A stretch of DNA of 64,000 nt from Istiophorus platypterus (lineage: Eukaryota > Chordata > Actinopteri > Istiophoriformes > Istiophoridae), in NCBI GenBank assembly GCA_016859345.1, contig CM029134.1:12602560-12666559 (forward strand). The letters run 5' to 3'. Below are positions 1 to 54,834 of the stretch, one piece after another. The notes below the pieces were generated by a model. The model searched no databases. It was not told the origin of the DNA and saw nothing but the letters and a program-made list of their open reading frames with translations. Position numbers and translations under genes: made by a program. Each line of letters starts with the position of its first letter. Position 1 is the stretch's first letter.

Positions 1-2427
1 GAGGGAACTGGAGAGTCCAAAACAGAGGAAGCTACTGCAGATTATTATATGTGCTGCAACATTCATTTTTCATCTAACCTCCTGTATTTGAGTAAAACTG
101 TTCCACAAAAGAACAGTGGTTTGCTCAGGGGGTTTCGTTGTCCCTCGTAGGCCAGGAGATATCACTTTGTGGTTTGACTGCCACTTCAGGATAGAAAGTC
201 AGCAATCATCGAACTGACATACAGCACAGAGTGTCTCAGACAGGTTTCTCAAATCAGTGAACGAAAAAATTAACCACATTCATACCATTCACACCATAAT
301 TATGAGAGGAGAAAAAAACAGTTTCTTTCAGTTGTTATTCTGAGCGGGCATCATTAGGAAATTGGGACAACAACAATATCTCCCACTTGGCGAGAGGAAC
401 TACAGAGGGATCCACAAACATGCAGCAAAATAGCTGCAAAGACACTTACTGTGCATCTAAACAGAATCCAATATTAACATTAATAAAATCAAATTAGATA
501 ATTTCAAGGAGCTACTCTATATACAGTTTTTTGTATGTGGGTTCACTTGTAAAAAGCCACTCGAATGACTTTATTCAGCAATAGTAGCTCATTTAGGCAC
601 TTTAAATGATGTGGTCTAGCAGTGGGGGTGAGCATCCTGGAATAATGAATGAGGAAGCCCAAACTGAAATAGTGAAAGGTTTTCTCATTCATTCAATTCT
701 GCCAGCATTACATGAATACAACAATAGAATCCATAGACAAGTCTTTCATACCCACGAAAGGTCTTCATTATGGTTGTCACTCATTCAAGGTCAGAACGTG
801 AGCTAAGAGCTTTGAATCAACTGCTTTATAAAAGTGACAAGATAAGGGGTTACTTCAGCTAAATCTTGTAGCGTAAAGTGCACTAAACCACAAAATAAAT
901 AACGGTTTAGGACCCTGTTAATCACAATTACTTAATCACATTTAATAACAATCATAAACACTGATGGCTCGTATCAGACTAAAAATGCCAGTTAGCAGTG
1001 ACAGTCGCCACTGTGGGTTGTGAGATTTATAGTCAATAGGATAAAACTACAGGAGCTCCAGAGTTTTACATTCAGACATCAAGAAAATTCATAACATCAG
1101 ATAGAAACAGACCAAACGCAGGGCTTGGTATCGGGTAATCAAACTAGCATGATCCACCTGTCTGACAGTGTTTGTGATCATGTACGTGAAAGTAAAAGTT
1201 GCTAAGAAGGAAGTGTTTTCTGTTACTTTGTCTATCTGCTCTGCTGCTGTTCTCTCTTTCTTTAAGCTGAGGCTCAAAGTTCACTCTTGGCCTCAACAAT
1301 TTCACCACAACGTCCATTTAGAAGTTGTTCTTGAGCTTTCAGTCACACCGCATGCTCCTCATGAGTAAATGGAGTTTGACGGAGTGGATGGAGTTTGTTT
1401 GTTCAAATTTCCATTTACTCCATCAATTGATTGCCAAGAAAAGAATCTCACCAACACATTTCTGTAAAAGTTCACAATCTGGAACCGCAGTTTTCTCATC
1501 CCAGTGGATATTGCCTTTTCATCAGCACACATGATCAAGTGCTACTTCTCAACTAAGCAACAACATACATTTGGTTGTAATGGAACAGTGGCTCCTATTT
1601 TGTGGTGTTGGTTCTGTACTCCACTATATTGGCTCTGAAACTATAATTGTGTAAATCTTCATAGCTTTGTACATTTTTGTGACTGTGAGGCTTTAGAAGA
1701 GGCCTTTTTTATCAGCTCTCAGCTTCCTGCCTCTTGTGCACAGGCTTTTGTTATATAAGCTTATGAATCTGTGTCTGTTTATACACTATGTACATAAATG
1801 TCTCTGTATACATATCATATATTATATTAGTTGTATTGTTTGTGTGTGTGTGCAGAGAAATATGTATGATGTGGATTGATTCATACACTGTTTAATATCC
1901 TCAGTCCCTGTCTCACATCAAATGTGCTTATATGGAGACAAAACAATAGAAAATTTATCAACGTCCAAAAACTTAGTCTGTGCTGTATATCACAGGAATA
2001 AAAACAGAAGGTTGTCCTGCACAACCATGAATATAGAAATTTGCTTTCATTGCCATGTTACATTTATATTTTAAAAAACTGTAAAGCTACCTCTCCAGAG
2101 TCTAGAGATAAAGACTTTTGATGTTTGTATAATATGTAGCTATCTTTGAGCAAACCAGCAACTCTGGGCTGCTTTTTCTCTGTAGTGTTTCCCCACATTA
2201 AATAAGACTTGAAAAACTACCCTAGAACAGTAAAGTGGTCATTCTGGAGGACAGAGAAACCTGTTAACAAAGTAGCCCTATGCCTTTCTTCATTGTGCTG
2301 ATGTCAAAGAAATTAAAGGGAAAGCAAATTAGTCATGATGCTGCTGGAGTCAAACCTCTTGGAACCAATACAAGGAGCCCTGTTGAGCTCTGGACCCCGG
2401 CTGCAGAAAAACATAGATACAGTTAAT

Positions 2428-2430
<3 letters not shown>
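1..2430. other. no supported gene; AT-rich flank
   Basis: Short open frames here have no family resemblance or splice context. AATAAA on the plus strand at about 1999 follows a TATATAC-rich stretch, so a 3' UTR of a gene beyond the left edge is possible but unproven. Confidence 0.3.
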
Positions 2431-2462
<32 letters not shown>

Positions 2463-2512
2463 TTTGTCTGTTTGTGTGTGTGTGTGTGTGTGTCTGTCTT
2501 TGTCTTTGTCTT

Positions 2513-2547
<35 letters not shown>

Positions 2548-2570
2548 CTGTCTGTGTCTGTGTGTGCAAT
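2431..2570. repeat. compound (TG)n / (TTTGTC)n microsatellite
   Basis: TG runs are broken by TTTGTCTGTTTG and TCTTTG units. Cys/Val-rich open frames here are artefacts of the repeat. Confidence 0.95.
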
Positions 2571-3429
2571 CAGTATGTATTAGTGAAATGTTTCAAGTCT
2601 TCTTAGAAAATTGAGCTTTGGCAGGAAAAAGTGGAAGGAAAATAGCAGCCGGCACTCAGAGAGGATGAGGATCTGGCTGTTAGGTGAGATGGGTGATGTG
2701 TATGGATGGGGCCATGATGGAAAAGCGAGAGAAGAGGGAGGAGGGTGATGTTTACGGGTGGGGGGCAGCGAGGCCAGTAAACTGCTTGTGAAATGAAAAT
2801 GGCTCTTTAGCAGAATCCAGGACACTTGGGCGCTGCGCTGGATCAATGTCTCTGATTTACTGTCTGAAAGCCTGTCAGAGGGAAAGAGAGGTGGAGGGAG
2901 GAGGCCGGACAGAGAGAAGTTAGAGCGTAGAGGTAGAGGAGTCCTTTAATGGAAGGAGAAAGAGGGGAGACAGGGAGAGGTAAGGATGGAGAGGGAAATT
3001 GTCCGTCAGAGTGACAGTGCAAGGAGGTGGAATCAGAGGGATTGCTCCTCAAGTCCTTGCGGCTGAGATACAAAATCAATCTGTCAAGCGATGGGGAAGG
3101 GCAATCTTGTTTTGTGCAGGGAATTGGTGTGGCCATTTCGGGTAAAATCGATAGGGGACACATGGTGCTTCTTAAATCCTTACTATCCCACAGAGGCCAG
3201 CTGTATTGACAAACAGGGGAGTGTACGTAGGCAGTACACAAATCCTTAACTTGACATGTCTGGAAGGAATCTATATTCTGATGGTGACCAAAGCCTTGGT
3301 AGAGTCCATCTATCTTGGGCCTGAAACTGATGATTTTGAGATCAAAAAATCTGCAGGTTATTTTCATAAGTAATCTTTTTATGAAATGTCAAATTATGAA
3401 ATGTCAAGACTACGTGTTCGCTGTGATAC

Positions 3430-3795
3430 TAGCAGCTTTAGCTCACAGGAGCGACGCTAACATGTGGACATTCACCAGGTTATTTACGTGATGTTCATCA
3501 TCTTAGTTGAGCTGTTAGCACGCTAACTTTAGCCAGCCAGCACAAAGTATGGCTTAAATTGATGGGAATGTTATTATTTTTACATTCATCCTCAGGGATA
3601 CATGAATGTTTGTATCAAATTTCATGGCAATTCCTACTATAGTTTTTGAGCTTCTCTGATCCTAAAATCCCAACCTCCTGGTGGCACTTAGTAAAAGTAA
3701 GGGGATCATCAAAATCCTTAGGATTAGTCATCGAAGAACCATGAATGCCTGTCCACAAGTCCAGTAGCAGATGTTGATATATTTCAGCCCAGCGC
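3430..3795 (+). repeat. dispersed teleost repeat, family A, copy 1
   Basis: Contains GTTAGCACGCTAAC, CATTCATCCTCAGGGATACA, AAATTTCATGGCAATTCC, CCTCCTGGTGGCACTTAG and GTAAGGGGATCATCAAAA. The same ordered words occur in the copies at 14225, 29845, 41890 and 48845. No protein is encoded. Confidence 0.6.
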
Positions 3796-3814
3796 GATCT
3801 CTTCAAATTACTTA

Positions 3815-3995
3815 TTTGTGTCTAAACAACCCAAAACTAAAGTAATTTTGTTAAACATGTTATCAAAACATAATCGGCAAAACCTCACATTTGAGAAAAT
3901 GTTTGAGAAAACGTTTGTTTTGCCTTTATAGGTTACTAAAACAATCTGTTTTCCATTGATCAGTTAATCGGTTACTTGTTGCAGCTCTGTCTATC
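3815..3995 (+). repeat. dispersed teleost repeat, family C, copy 1 (truncated)
   Basis: Has ACATTTGAGAAAATGTTTGA, CATTGATCAGTTAATCGGTT and the terminal word ACTTGTTGCAGCTCT. It abuts family A copy 1 and is followed by a long (TG)n tract. Confidence 0.5.
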
Positions 3996-4029
3996 TATTT
4001 TTCACTCTTTTGGCCAGTTGCATCAGTTA

Positions 4030-4033
<4 letters not shown>

Positions 4034-4125
<92 letters not shown>
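4034..4125. repeat. uninterrupted (TG)n microsatellite, about 45 units
   Basis: Pure TG for about 90 bp, directly beyond the end of family C copy 1. Confidence 0.95.
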
Positions 4126-4128
<3 letters not shown>

Positions 4129-4339
4129 CCTTTGTTTGATGAGTCAACGCAGTATCAGACTGTACAAGTGTGTGCGTAAAGGGAGGAGTGTGTTCCTGTA
4201 AGTATGTCTACGTCTGAGTCAGTCACACACACAGATACACACCCAGACACAGGTGGAGCTCTGGGGCCTTGGACGATAGGCCGGACGTCTTGACAAGAGT
4301 GTTTTCCCGCACCCTCAGGACATGGGGAGTCTGGGCGGG

Positions 4340-6544
4340 TGGGGGTTATTTTATTTTTATTTTGAGTGTTTAATGTATTAAAAGGGGCCAGGGTAATGAA
4401 TTATAATCTTTAATGCAGAAACCGATCGATACCACCCAGAGAATAAATCAGCTTTTACTGAGAGCGTCAAAGTCCCTTAATACACTAGGGGAGAGAAAGG
4501 GAGTGCATGGAGGCTGGGAGGGGGGGGGTGGCTGCAGGGACAAACTGTTAGGAGAGGAGGAAAGATCCTGAATGAATCAGAGTGAGAGGACGATGATGAA
4601 ATAGAAGAGAGGGGGAGTGTGGGGGTAAAGAGGAAGGGATGGAGAGATGGACGGAGGCAGAAGAAGGGAAGTTATAGATGAACACACTCACCTTTGGGCT
4701 AACCTCATTGAGTAAAAGCCTGGTGAAATCACGGAGATTTTGACAGTTTTGTGGGGAGGCGAGGTCACGGGGTCAGCCCGTGCGTGCACACGCACACACT
4801 CCACTTGTTATTTTTCCACCAGTTGTTTTGTGCTCCCACTCAATGATCCCCTCCCCAACTTCAGTTGCCTCCAGCAAAATATAATTAATTGAATTACACC
4901 ACCACTTCTCGATCAAAGATCACCTCACCGCTCTCTTGTCTCCCCGTTTGCCCCCTCCCTTCCCCCGGGGAAGCTCGTGCTGGGAGAAAATGCCTGACAA
5001 CAACCCACAGACTACATCTTGTTAATCACCCAAAGTAAAGTTACAGTGGTGTGTGCTGATTCTAAATCAGCCAGACTAAAGAATAGAGCCTGGGTAGAGT
5101 TGAGGAGGGGGGAACAACAGCTTGATTTGGATTCAGTTGATACTTGCACAGATTCATTTCAGAGGCACGCACCAGGACTGAACAAGGACCCAATGTAACT
5201 CTAAGCATTGATGCCCAGCCTGTTCACTTAGTGGACTAAGTGGTGTAAGTGAGGTTTTTGGTCGCTAGAGGCTCTTTAGTCGGACACAGTCATTAAAATT
5301 TGATAGCCCAGGCAAGAAATGAAGGTAAATGGGCCGGGGGGGTGATGAGGAACAATATACAGAGCCACAGAGGTAGAGAGAGCCCTCGTGGTCATAAAAA
5401 TGAGGGAAAGACCTTCATTGAGAAACAGGAAAAAGAGAGAGAAGTCTTCAGAGGGAAGAAGAAGAAGGTCTTTACAAGAGGAAGAAGGCCAAAAACAATG
5501 AAAAGGAGTATTGAAAATGTGATTTTTGCAGATGGTGTTACACCCTTCAGGTGCTCAGTAACTAAGCAGCTGAGCAAATTCTTGAGATCCAACTGTGATT
5601 TCAACTGAGGCAGTCATCCATCATTCATCGCTTCAGGAGTCAGGGGGTGGAGATGGCACTTAATCACTCATTTTGTGCCAAGACTTTTCTCTGACTCTGT
5701 TTTTTTCCTTCAGGGCTTTTTTCTACTGATTTTACGTTACTGCTGCTTGTAATGCTCGTAGGCACGATGCCATCCTTCAGAATAGTAGTTTACTTCAGCG
5801 CTGAATAAACACAGGCCATTTTGTAAACGAATCACATTCCCATTTTTTTTATTCCTCCTTCTTTTCAAGTGCTCCTCTTTAAGAATTTCTTGACAATGCA
5901 CAGAGGTTTATAAATGGAGAAAAAATAACTTGTGGTGGTGAACGTTCTCGCCGCTTGCATCAGCACAAGGCTCCTCCATTGAGAATTTAAAATCTTACCC
6001 CTCACTGTTTTTCTGTGGCTGCTGTCTGTCTGTGTGCCTGAGGGCGTGTGATTGTTGCATTGCACTCATAATAAGCCTCTGAGTGACTGGCAGAACCAAT
6101 ATCTTGCTATCGCTTTGCCCTGCGCTCACTCAGGCGGCTCGGCGTGCAGTCCCCGTCATGCATCTCAATTCCACAAACACAATGTTCAGAGCCGAGAGAA
6201 GGGGCCTGTTTTTCGATTAATGTCACCATGACAACTACATAATTCATGAATTGTATTAGCGGTCCATTTGTCATTTGCAAATCATAATTCAGGATGTGCG
6301 TTTTGGAGGTGGGGGGGGGCGGCTGGAGAGAAAGAGCCACGGTCTGCTATTATCCTTAGTGCTGTCTTCTGCACACATGCACTTAAAAACAACTCCTACT
6401 GGAAATGCTAATGTACCCTCGTCCTAATCTGGGTGGCTGGTCTTTTGGAGCCGCCTGTCTAGAGAGGGCCCTTCTTACCTTCATGATGAACTCGCAGGTC
6501 TACTCATTTAGAAACCTGCATGCTAATTCCTCACTCTTCATCCA

Positions 6545-6597
<53 letters not shown>

Positions 6598-6960
6598 TGA
6601 CAGAGGCTGGGCCAGCTCTACACTGACACCATTTGGTGTGGCAGCAAAAGGAGTTAAGGAGGATTCTCATTAAAAGGACGAGCAAAGATTTTTCATTAGA
6701 TCAATGACTGGATTTACACAGGAACCCTAAAATGAAAAGAGTTTTTCAACCATATGCCAGCCAGATGGCAGGGGTTCTTCATGCTTATCCTGCTGTACAC
6801 AGATCAGATCTGAGGTTTACATGGAGGTTTATCATTAGATTTATGTATTTGTTTTGCTTGCTGCATAAATCCGACCCTCAGAGAGATGCCTCAAAATTGA
6901 CTGCGGACGGATTAATATCTTCTTCTTAGTTCTTTGCTTAAATACAAATCTTAAATAGAT
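4340..6960. promoter_or_regulatory. possible conserved non-coding / enhancer-like block
   Basis: There is no coding potential and, apart from the CTGT tract, little repeat content, but there are dense homeodomain-type words such as TAATGAATTATAATC (near 4394), TATAATTAATTGAATTA (near 4880), and CATAATTCATGAATTG with TCATTTGCAAATCATAATTC (6237-6295). The texture is unlike the surrounding introns and resembles vertebrate developmental enhancers. Conservation cannot be tested here. Confidence 0.3.
6545..6597. repeat. (CTGT)n tetranucleotide microsatellite, 13 units
   Basis: Thirteen perfect four-base units with no interruption. Confidence 0.95.
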
Positions 6961-8652
6961 TTCTGTGGCACCTGTGTTGGGTATGTCAATTCCAGAAATC
7001 TTTATGCTTTTGGTTCACCTTGTTTCAGAGCTAATATTCAACATGTTATGAGCCCCTGGTATCCAGCAGCTTCTCCATTTACCTGAAAGCCTGCCTCACA
7101 AAATATGTGATCAGCAATCATAAGCGATTCATTTTTTGACTTTAAGTGGGCCAACTTAAGGAAGAAGCGATCAGGGGGAAGAGCAGGAACACCAGCGTTT
7201 TAAGTTAATCCTATAAAGGTTTATGGGAGACAAGATGAAACACTTCTAGCACTGATACTTAAGTTAAATTTGCATATGAGGTCTTATATGTCTACCTGCT
7301 CTGCTCCGCTTATTTCTTTCACCTATGAACTACACGTATGTTATAGGATTTTCCTTATGAATTTACTATGATATTACTGATTTATTCTCTACAAATTTGT
7401 AATTGAATGTTTCCATTCACACTGCAGAGCTGAGGGTCTCTGCTGAGGGCCTTACACAGTGTATACAGAGCCATAAAAATGACAAATTGTATTAAAAGGT
7501 TGACTCAAATGCATAGAGGAAAACATCAATAAACAAAACTACATTTTTTTAATGGAGTGTAAAAAGAAGTATAAAGCTTTATATTTTTCCTTTACCCTTT
7601 GATCAGCTGGTCCTTGATGAAGACAAGCACTTAAAGATAAAGGTAAGAAGCACAGTGTTTGTGAGCGTAGCACTACATAGCCATCGTATTCAGAGTTTAT
7701 ACAGTGATGCTGCAGCAGTGTGCAGTACAGTACATGGATGAGTAACACTATTTAGAGTAGCTGCATAATGTTCATAATTGCATAATATGTACAAAATCTT
7801 CATATGTGTATAATGTGGATAATGTGGATTTACCTAGCTTTAGTGTTTTCAGTTACGCTGGCTAGCCACACAGTCCTTGACTACTCTTGTGATATTACCA
7901 ACAAGTTCTCAAGAATTCTCTGATCTGACACCTCTACTGTTAAGGTTAGATTTAAGCAAAAAAAACGATTTAGTTGGGGTCCGGGAAAGATCATGATTTG
8001 GGCTAAAATTACCGTTCTAGTAAGGTTAAGTTAAAAGAAACCAATGTAAACTTCATAATAGCAGATAGATGAACAATTACATTTTTGTTAAGACCAAAAA
8101 AAAGGAGGAAGTAAGGGAGTTAATAATAAAATAAGCTGATAAAAGATAAATACAGAACTTAAATGAACCTATAAACTAATTTGTGTTAAATGAAAAATTA
8201 CTATTCATTGATGTATTCAGTTTTATTTTTGACTAGTCTATTAACAATTTACTACATTTTGAACGATTTAGGGCTCCTAAGTAGACAGTCAATTCCTTCA
8301 TAGCTCAAACAAACTGGCAATCATTGATAGAAGGATTTATTCATTCATGTATTCAAAAATACTACTACAGGGATCTTGTGTTTAAAATATTCAGACATAC
8401 AAAAAGCTGTATTAAAATATTTTTCTTCAAGCACATTTATAAAACATTTGTTTTTTTTAACTGCGAGTTGACTGTGCGTCTTTCACAGGCCATCGTGGTT
8501 TTGTCACCTGAGTGCTGATAGTCTGGAAGGCAGAAGAGATTACAGACTAATGGGTACATGCTAGTTTTCATTTAATGAATATCATCTGTATTATGAGTGA
8601 TTATAGATGTTATGCCCACTCTCTTAGCACAGTATCACTTTAAAATCCGATT

Positions 8653-8909
8653 TTTATTCAGCTTTACATTTAACTTGTTGCCCCAAAGATCTGTTATGAA
8701 GACCTACAGATAGCACACTTGCAAACAAACACACACTTTAAAATTTTCCAGCCAAAGCAGAAATTTACTTCATCTATTTCTTTAAAAAAAAAAAAAAAAA
8801 AAAAATCTCACTACTTCGCAGTTTTCCTTCATTTCTTGAAAATCGGACTGGTTAGGTTTGACTATTTTAAAGTGCACAGACAAAAAAAACCCAGACACGT
8901 ACCTATTCC
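8653..8909 (-). promoter_or_regulatory. ccdc88b 3' UTR with candidate AATAAA poly(A) signal
   Basis: AATAAA lies on the minus strand at 8658-8653, about 250 nt after the stop codon, and is the first clean hexamer downstream. The UTR holds a run of 22 U in the transcript (8784-8805 on the plus strand is all A). The true cleavage site is not visible. Confidence 0.5.
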
Positions 8910-51034
<42,125 letters not shown>

Positions 51035-51084
51035 TGCTGTGTTAGGAGAGCTGTGAAACACTAGAGAACATAGCTAATTAAAAA

Positions 51085-51240
51085 TTTTATAAACATTATG
51101 TGAGTAATGAGTCAAGTAGAGAGACTCCATCTCGCGTCAAATGAAGTAGTTTGACATTAGCGGCCCTTCCCCTCCCTCCACCTCGCTGTCTCTTCCTCTC
51201 TCTCTCTCTCTCTGACTCAGTTTCATTGCAAAACCGCACC
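51085..51240 (-). promoter_or_regulatory. candidate ccdc88b promoter: TATA box plus AP-1, ETS, C/EBP-like and RUNX motifs
   Basis: Reading toward the gene there is TATAAAA at 51091-51085, about 50 nt before the start codon, which would give a 5' UTR of only some 25 nt. Two perfect AP-1 sites (TGAGTCA 51108-51114; TGACTCA 51213-51219), a GAGGAAGAG ETS/PU.1-type box near 51190-51197, a C/EBP-like ATTGCAAA at 51225-51232 and a RUNX site AACCGCA at 51232-51238 follow upstream. This set is typical of blood-cell promoters and fits CCDC88B expression in mammals. The motifs are seen; their function is inferred. Confidence 0.4.
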
Positions 51241-52325
51241 GGAATTTTGAAAACTGACATGTTGGGGGGGGGTGTTTTTTCTTCTTCTTTTTTTTTTTCC
51301 TCTCCCACTCGACTAACTCTCGCAGAGATCTCACCACATACCCTTTGACTTAAAAAGAAAAAAAATTATCAATGATAAAAGGGGGATATTTTTCTTTTTT
51401 TTTTTTTTTTAATCTGTAGGTCAGGACTATGACATTTTTTTTTTTAACCTAGAGTCCAAATTTTAAAAAGGAGTCGATATAGAGTAAAAATTTTGTTGTT
51501 GTTGTTGTTGTTGTTTTTATTCCTTTGACCCATCAGGTTATTTCCATAGGAAACACCAACGCCTCTGCGTCGAGCAACAGGCTTTGAATGAACTTTATTA
51601 CCAACAAGTTGTCGGAGCTGCAGAGAAAAAAGAACAGTCCAGCTTTATTCAAGCGCTGTGCGATGATGACATCTGGTGGTTTAAAGGGAAAAATCCCGGT
51701 GCCTGTTGTGTAGATATCAATTACATCATTATTTCCATAACGAAAACACCGAGGCAAGTGTGACCGAGTAGCCTTATTTTCACTGCAGGTGTAAGAGATA
51801 ATTTCTCAGAAATTGTGAGTAGTATTTATAAGAAATTACCTCTTGTACCTACAGTATAAGATTTTTTTTTTGTCATTTTGTATTGACTGATTACAATTGG
51901 AATATCAACCTCTTTCTATCTGAACATCCAGACAGACGGTTTGGGGATTCATATTCCTGTTGCGTTTAGTACAATTGTATGTACATCTCTATACACAAGC
52001 GGTTCAGAGTAAGTTTCCTATTTCACTTAATTCATGGGAATTGTAAATGTTTGAGGATCGACAAAGATAAACTGCTTGCCAATTTTGCTTGTGTGTTCAT
52101 CCCTTATTTATTCTTATTTTCGAACAGTATATTCATTTTGGTTTTTTGTAATTGTTTAATCAAACTAATTATTGAATTACTGCAGTTTGTATTTCTAAAG
52201 GACTTGGTACCAAAACTTTCAAACTTACTCCTTTATCGAACCTCTGAACACATTTTCTGCAAACACTGAAAGGACTTTTTTATGGATAAAATAAAGCATT
52301 CATTGACCTTATTCTGTGATAGAGT

Positions 52326-53298
52326 TTTATTTCGGAAGAATGAGCACACATTGGATATACCTGTAGCTGGGGCAGTATCATCACCATGATATATTCTTTG
52401 CAAATAAAAAGAATTTAAGAACTGTTTTGCTTCATAAAACAACTTCCAACAAGTTGTATCAGTGTGCTGTTTCTGCCTCTGTGTGCCTGAGTGTGTTCTT
52501 GTGTGCTGTCAGTGTGTGTTGATCCTGCTTGTGCAGCAGTTCTGGGATTAACTACACCAGGATTATCAGATTGTTTCAGAGCTGCCAGAATAGACAAGAT
52601 GACAGTTTCATATAGGGCACCACACTCACATACACATACACACAAACACAAACACACACTTAATCCTGCTCTCTTGCTGAACTCAGATAACCCATATTCT
52701 GTTTATACAACCCTCTATAATATTGCATGTACAAATGGAAGCCGACACTACAAAGCAGTTAAAAACGTCTACCTTTAATATATAATTTACGTGCATTGCC
52801 ATTTTTTAGGTTCCTAAGCATTTCATTGCAGTTTAGTACAAAGTCTACAGATGTGAGATGAATAATACAGTGCACATGTGATGAACTTTAGTATCATGCG
52901 ATTGTGACTTCACCAAATTTATGTCCAAAACGTGTTAAGTATGTGTCTGTACACTACAACCTCTTAACCTGAGTGTACTCTAGTTACAACAAAAAGTACT
53001 ACACATCTCCTGAAAAGATTCTCTGGTGGTTACACTTTCAAAAGCTCCTGCACAGAGGAGATGTTTTCTTTGGTGTCTGTGCAGGGGCTGATAAGATTCC
53101 CTATAAGTTGCCTTGTTTTGGCCATGCTCGAGGGAACTGCGTCTGCAGCAGTGGTGGAGCATAAATCAAGCTTAACATGTCAAAACCCAACAGGTATTCT
53201 ACCCAACATCAGCCAACTCACACACCCAAGAAACCTCAGACACCCCCCTTTCCTGCATCCCTCTCCTCAACTCATATTTGATATGTTTTTTTCCCCCT
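52326..53298 (-). promoter_or_regulatory. rom1 3' flank / probable 3' UTR
   Basis: Candidate poly(A) signals on the minus strand are ATTAAA at 52779-52774 (about 520 nt after the stop) and AATAAA at 52331-52326 (about 970 nt after). No coding exon is visible here. The exact end of the transcript cannot be read from sequence alone. Confidence 0.3.
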
Positions 53299-53559
53299 CT
53301 AGCTCGCAGGAGTAGGAGAGGCAGCCTTCTCGCTATCATCAGCCTTCTCTGCATCTGCAGCCTCAGGAGAATCTTCAGCGGCAGAGGGGTCAATCTGCCC
53401 GAATTTTAGCATAGTGAGGACTTTGGCTTTGACATCCTCAAAGGTTTCTCTCACTCCCTCCTCCAGGAGATAACCCTCGCTGTCACCCTCTGGGTCCTCC
53501 AGAGCCATGGCTCCTTCCACAGCCGTCTGCAGGTACCGCAGGCTCACAAGCACTGACAT
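53299..53559 (-). CDS. rom1: rom1 coding exon 5, last exon (residues 276-361) with TAG stop
   Basis: Encodes MSVLVSLRYLQTAVEGAMAL, EDPEGDSEGYLLEEGVRETF and an Ala/Glu/Asp-rich cytoplasmic tail ending SPTPAS. LRYLQTA-EG and EGYL are family hallmarks. Acceptor GTCTTTTTAG. Stop TAG at 53301-53299. Confidence 0.93.
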   Translation of the reverse strand: MSVLVSLRYLQTAVEGAMALEDPEGDSEGYLLEEGVRETFEDVKAKVLTMLKFGQIDPSAAEDSPEAADAEKADDSEKAASPTPAS

Positions 53560-54773
53560 CTAAAAAGACGGAGGCAATGAGGAGGCTGTAAAAGCTGCAT
53601 CTGAAATTTGTGTTACCGGGCAGTATTTTTCACCAAATTAGATGGTCAGTTGGTTTCAAAGGTTGACAAATTCTTTTTCAAATCTGGCCATCATGTTATA
53701 TTACAAATGTATATAAATGACACGATAAAAAGAAAGTCTTTAAAACTTCCACTTCCATGGCCACACACGTTAAAAAATGCATTAATTCAAACTGCCGTTA
53801 ATCTGATAAACCAGATATTAAGGGCTCTAACACATGCACCTATTTTCCCTTTGTCTTCCATTGGTTTGCGATTATAAATAAAGTTGTAATGAAGTTTAGA
53901 TAGTGAATCACTTTGACAATGGAAGAATTTACATAATCATTAAAGGCAGTTATGTTTTAATGCAGGATTGAGTACATTAATATTCAGAATATTCACTCTT
54001 TTGTGGAATAAAGACCTAGGGAGGGTGTTTTCTTCACCACACATACTGTATGTATTTGATTTCAGCCTGCGAAAGAATTGTACATTGAAAAAATAAATAA
54101 ATAATGACAATTATAATACCATTAACATGTTAAGTATATGGTTACGGTTCATATTTATATCTGTAGTCAGTGAAACAGTCCAAATAATATATTTAATAGA
54201 TATATTTATATCAATAGTATATTAATGTGTTTATCAAAAAAACGATAATGACAACTTTCCTACTGTCCCTTACAAAAAAAAGTGTTTAAATCAAACCAAA
54301 ACCAAACATTTATATCCACTATACAGTAACTGTTCATTGTGATGCAGTCATTGCTGTAAAAAAATATTTTAAGTTTTATCTCATGCTTCCTCTTCCTCTT
54401 TTGTTTAATCTTAGGCAACGTGTTTTAAAGGAGGTTTTGGTGCTGATAATCAAATGTTATCTGCACCTCAGCTTTAGGCCCTTTCAGCTCTCGGTGTGGC
54501 ACCAATCTGCCCCTGTCACAGCGGACCACAAGCTGCTGCGACTTGAGTATGGATTCTTTGATTAGCTTTAGGCAGTGTGTAATGATGCTCCATCAAACAC
54601 ATACGTATTTGAGTTTCCTGTTCCAGCCTGAGGTCTTGTTTGCTACTTGAAGAGAATAAGCCATCAGAGCACTGATTTGGCAAGGCAAAGACAGGAATCA
54701 ATGTGCGTCAGTGAGATTTTCTTTGTGTTGTTCGTCATCGCAATGTTTGCGTCGATAGAAAACCTTATTTGAA

Positions 54774-54834
<61 letters not shown>

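Noticed and set aside
2335..2614. Cys/Val-rich open frames
   Set aside because: They are the reading of a (TG)n microsatellite and have no other protein-like content.
3976..4201. Cys/Val-rich open frames
   Set aside because: They are the reading of the (TG)n tract at 4034-4125.
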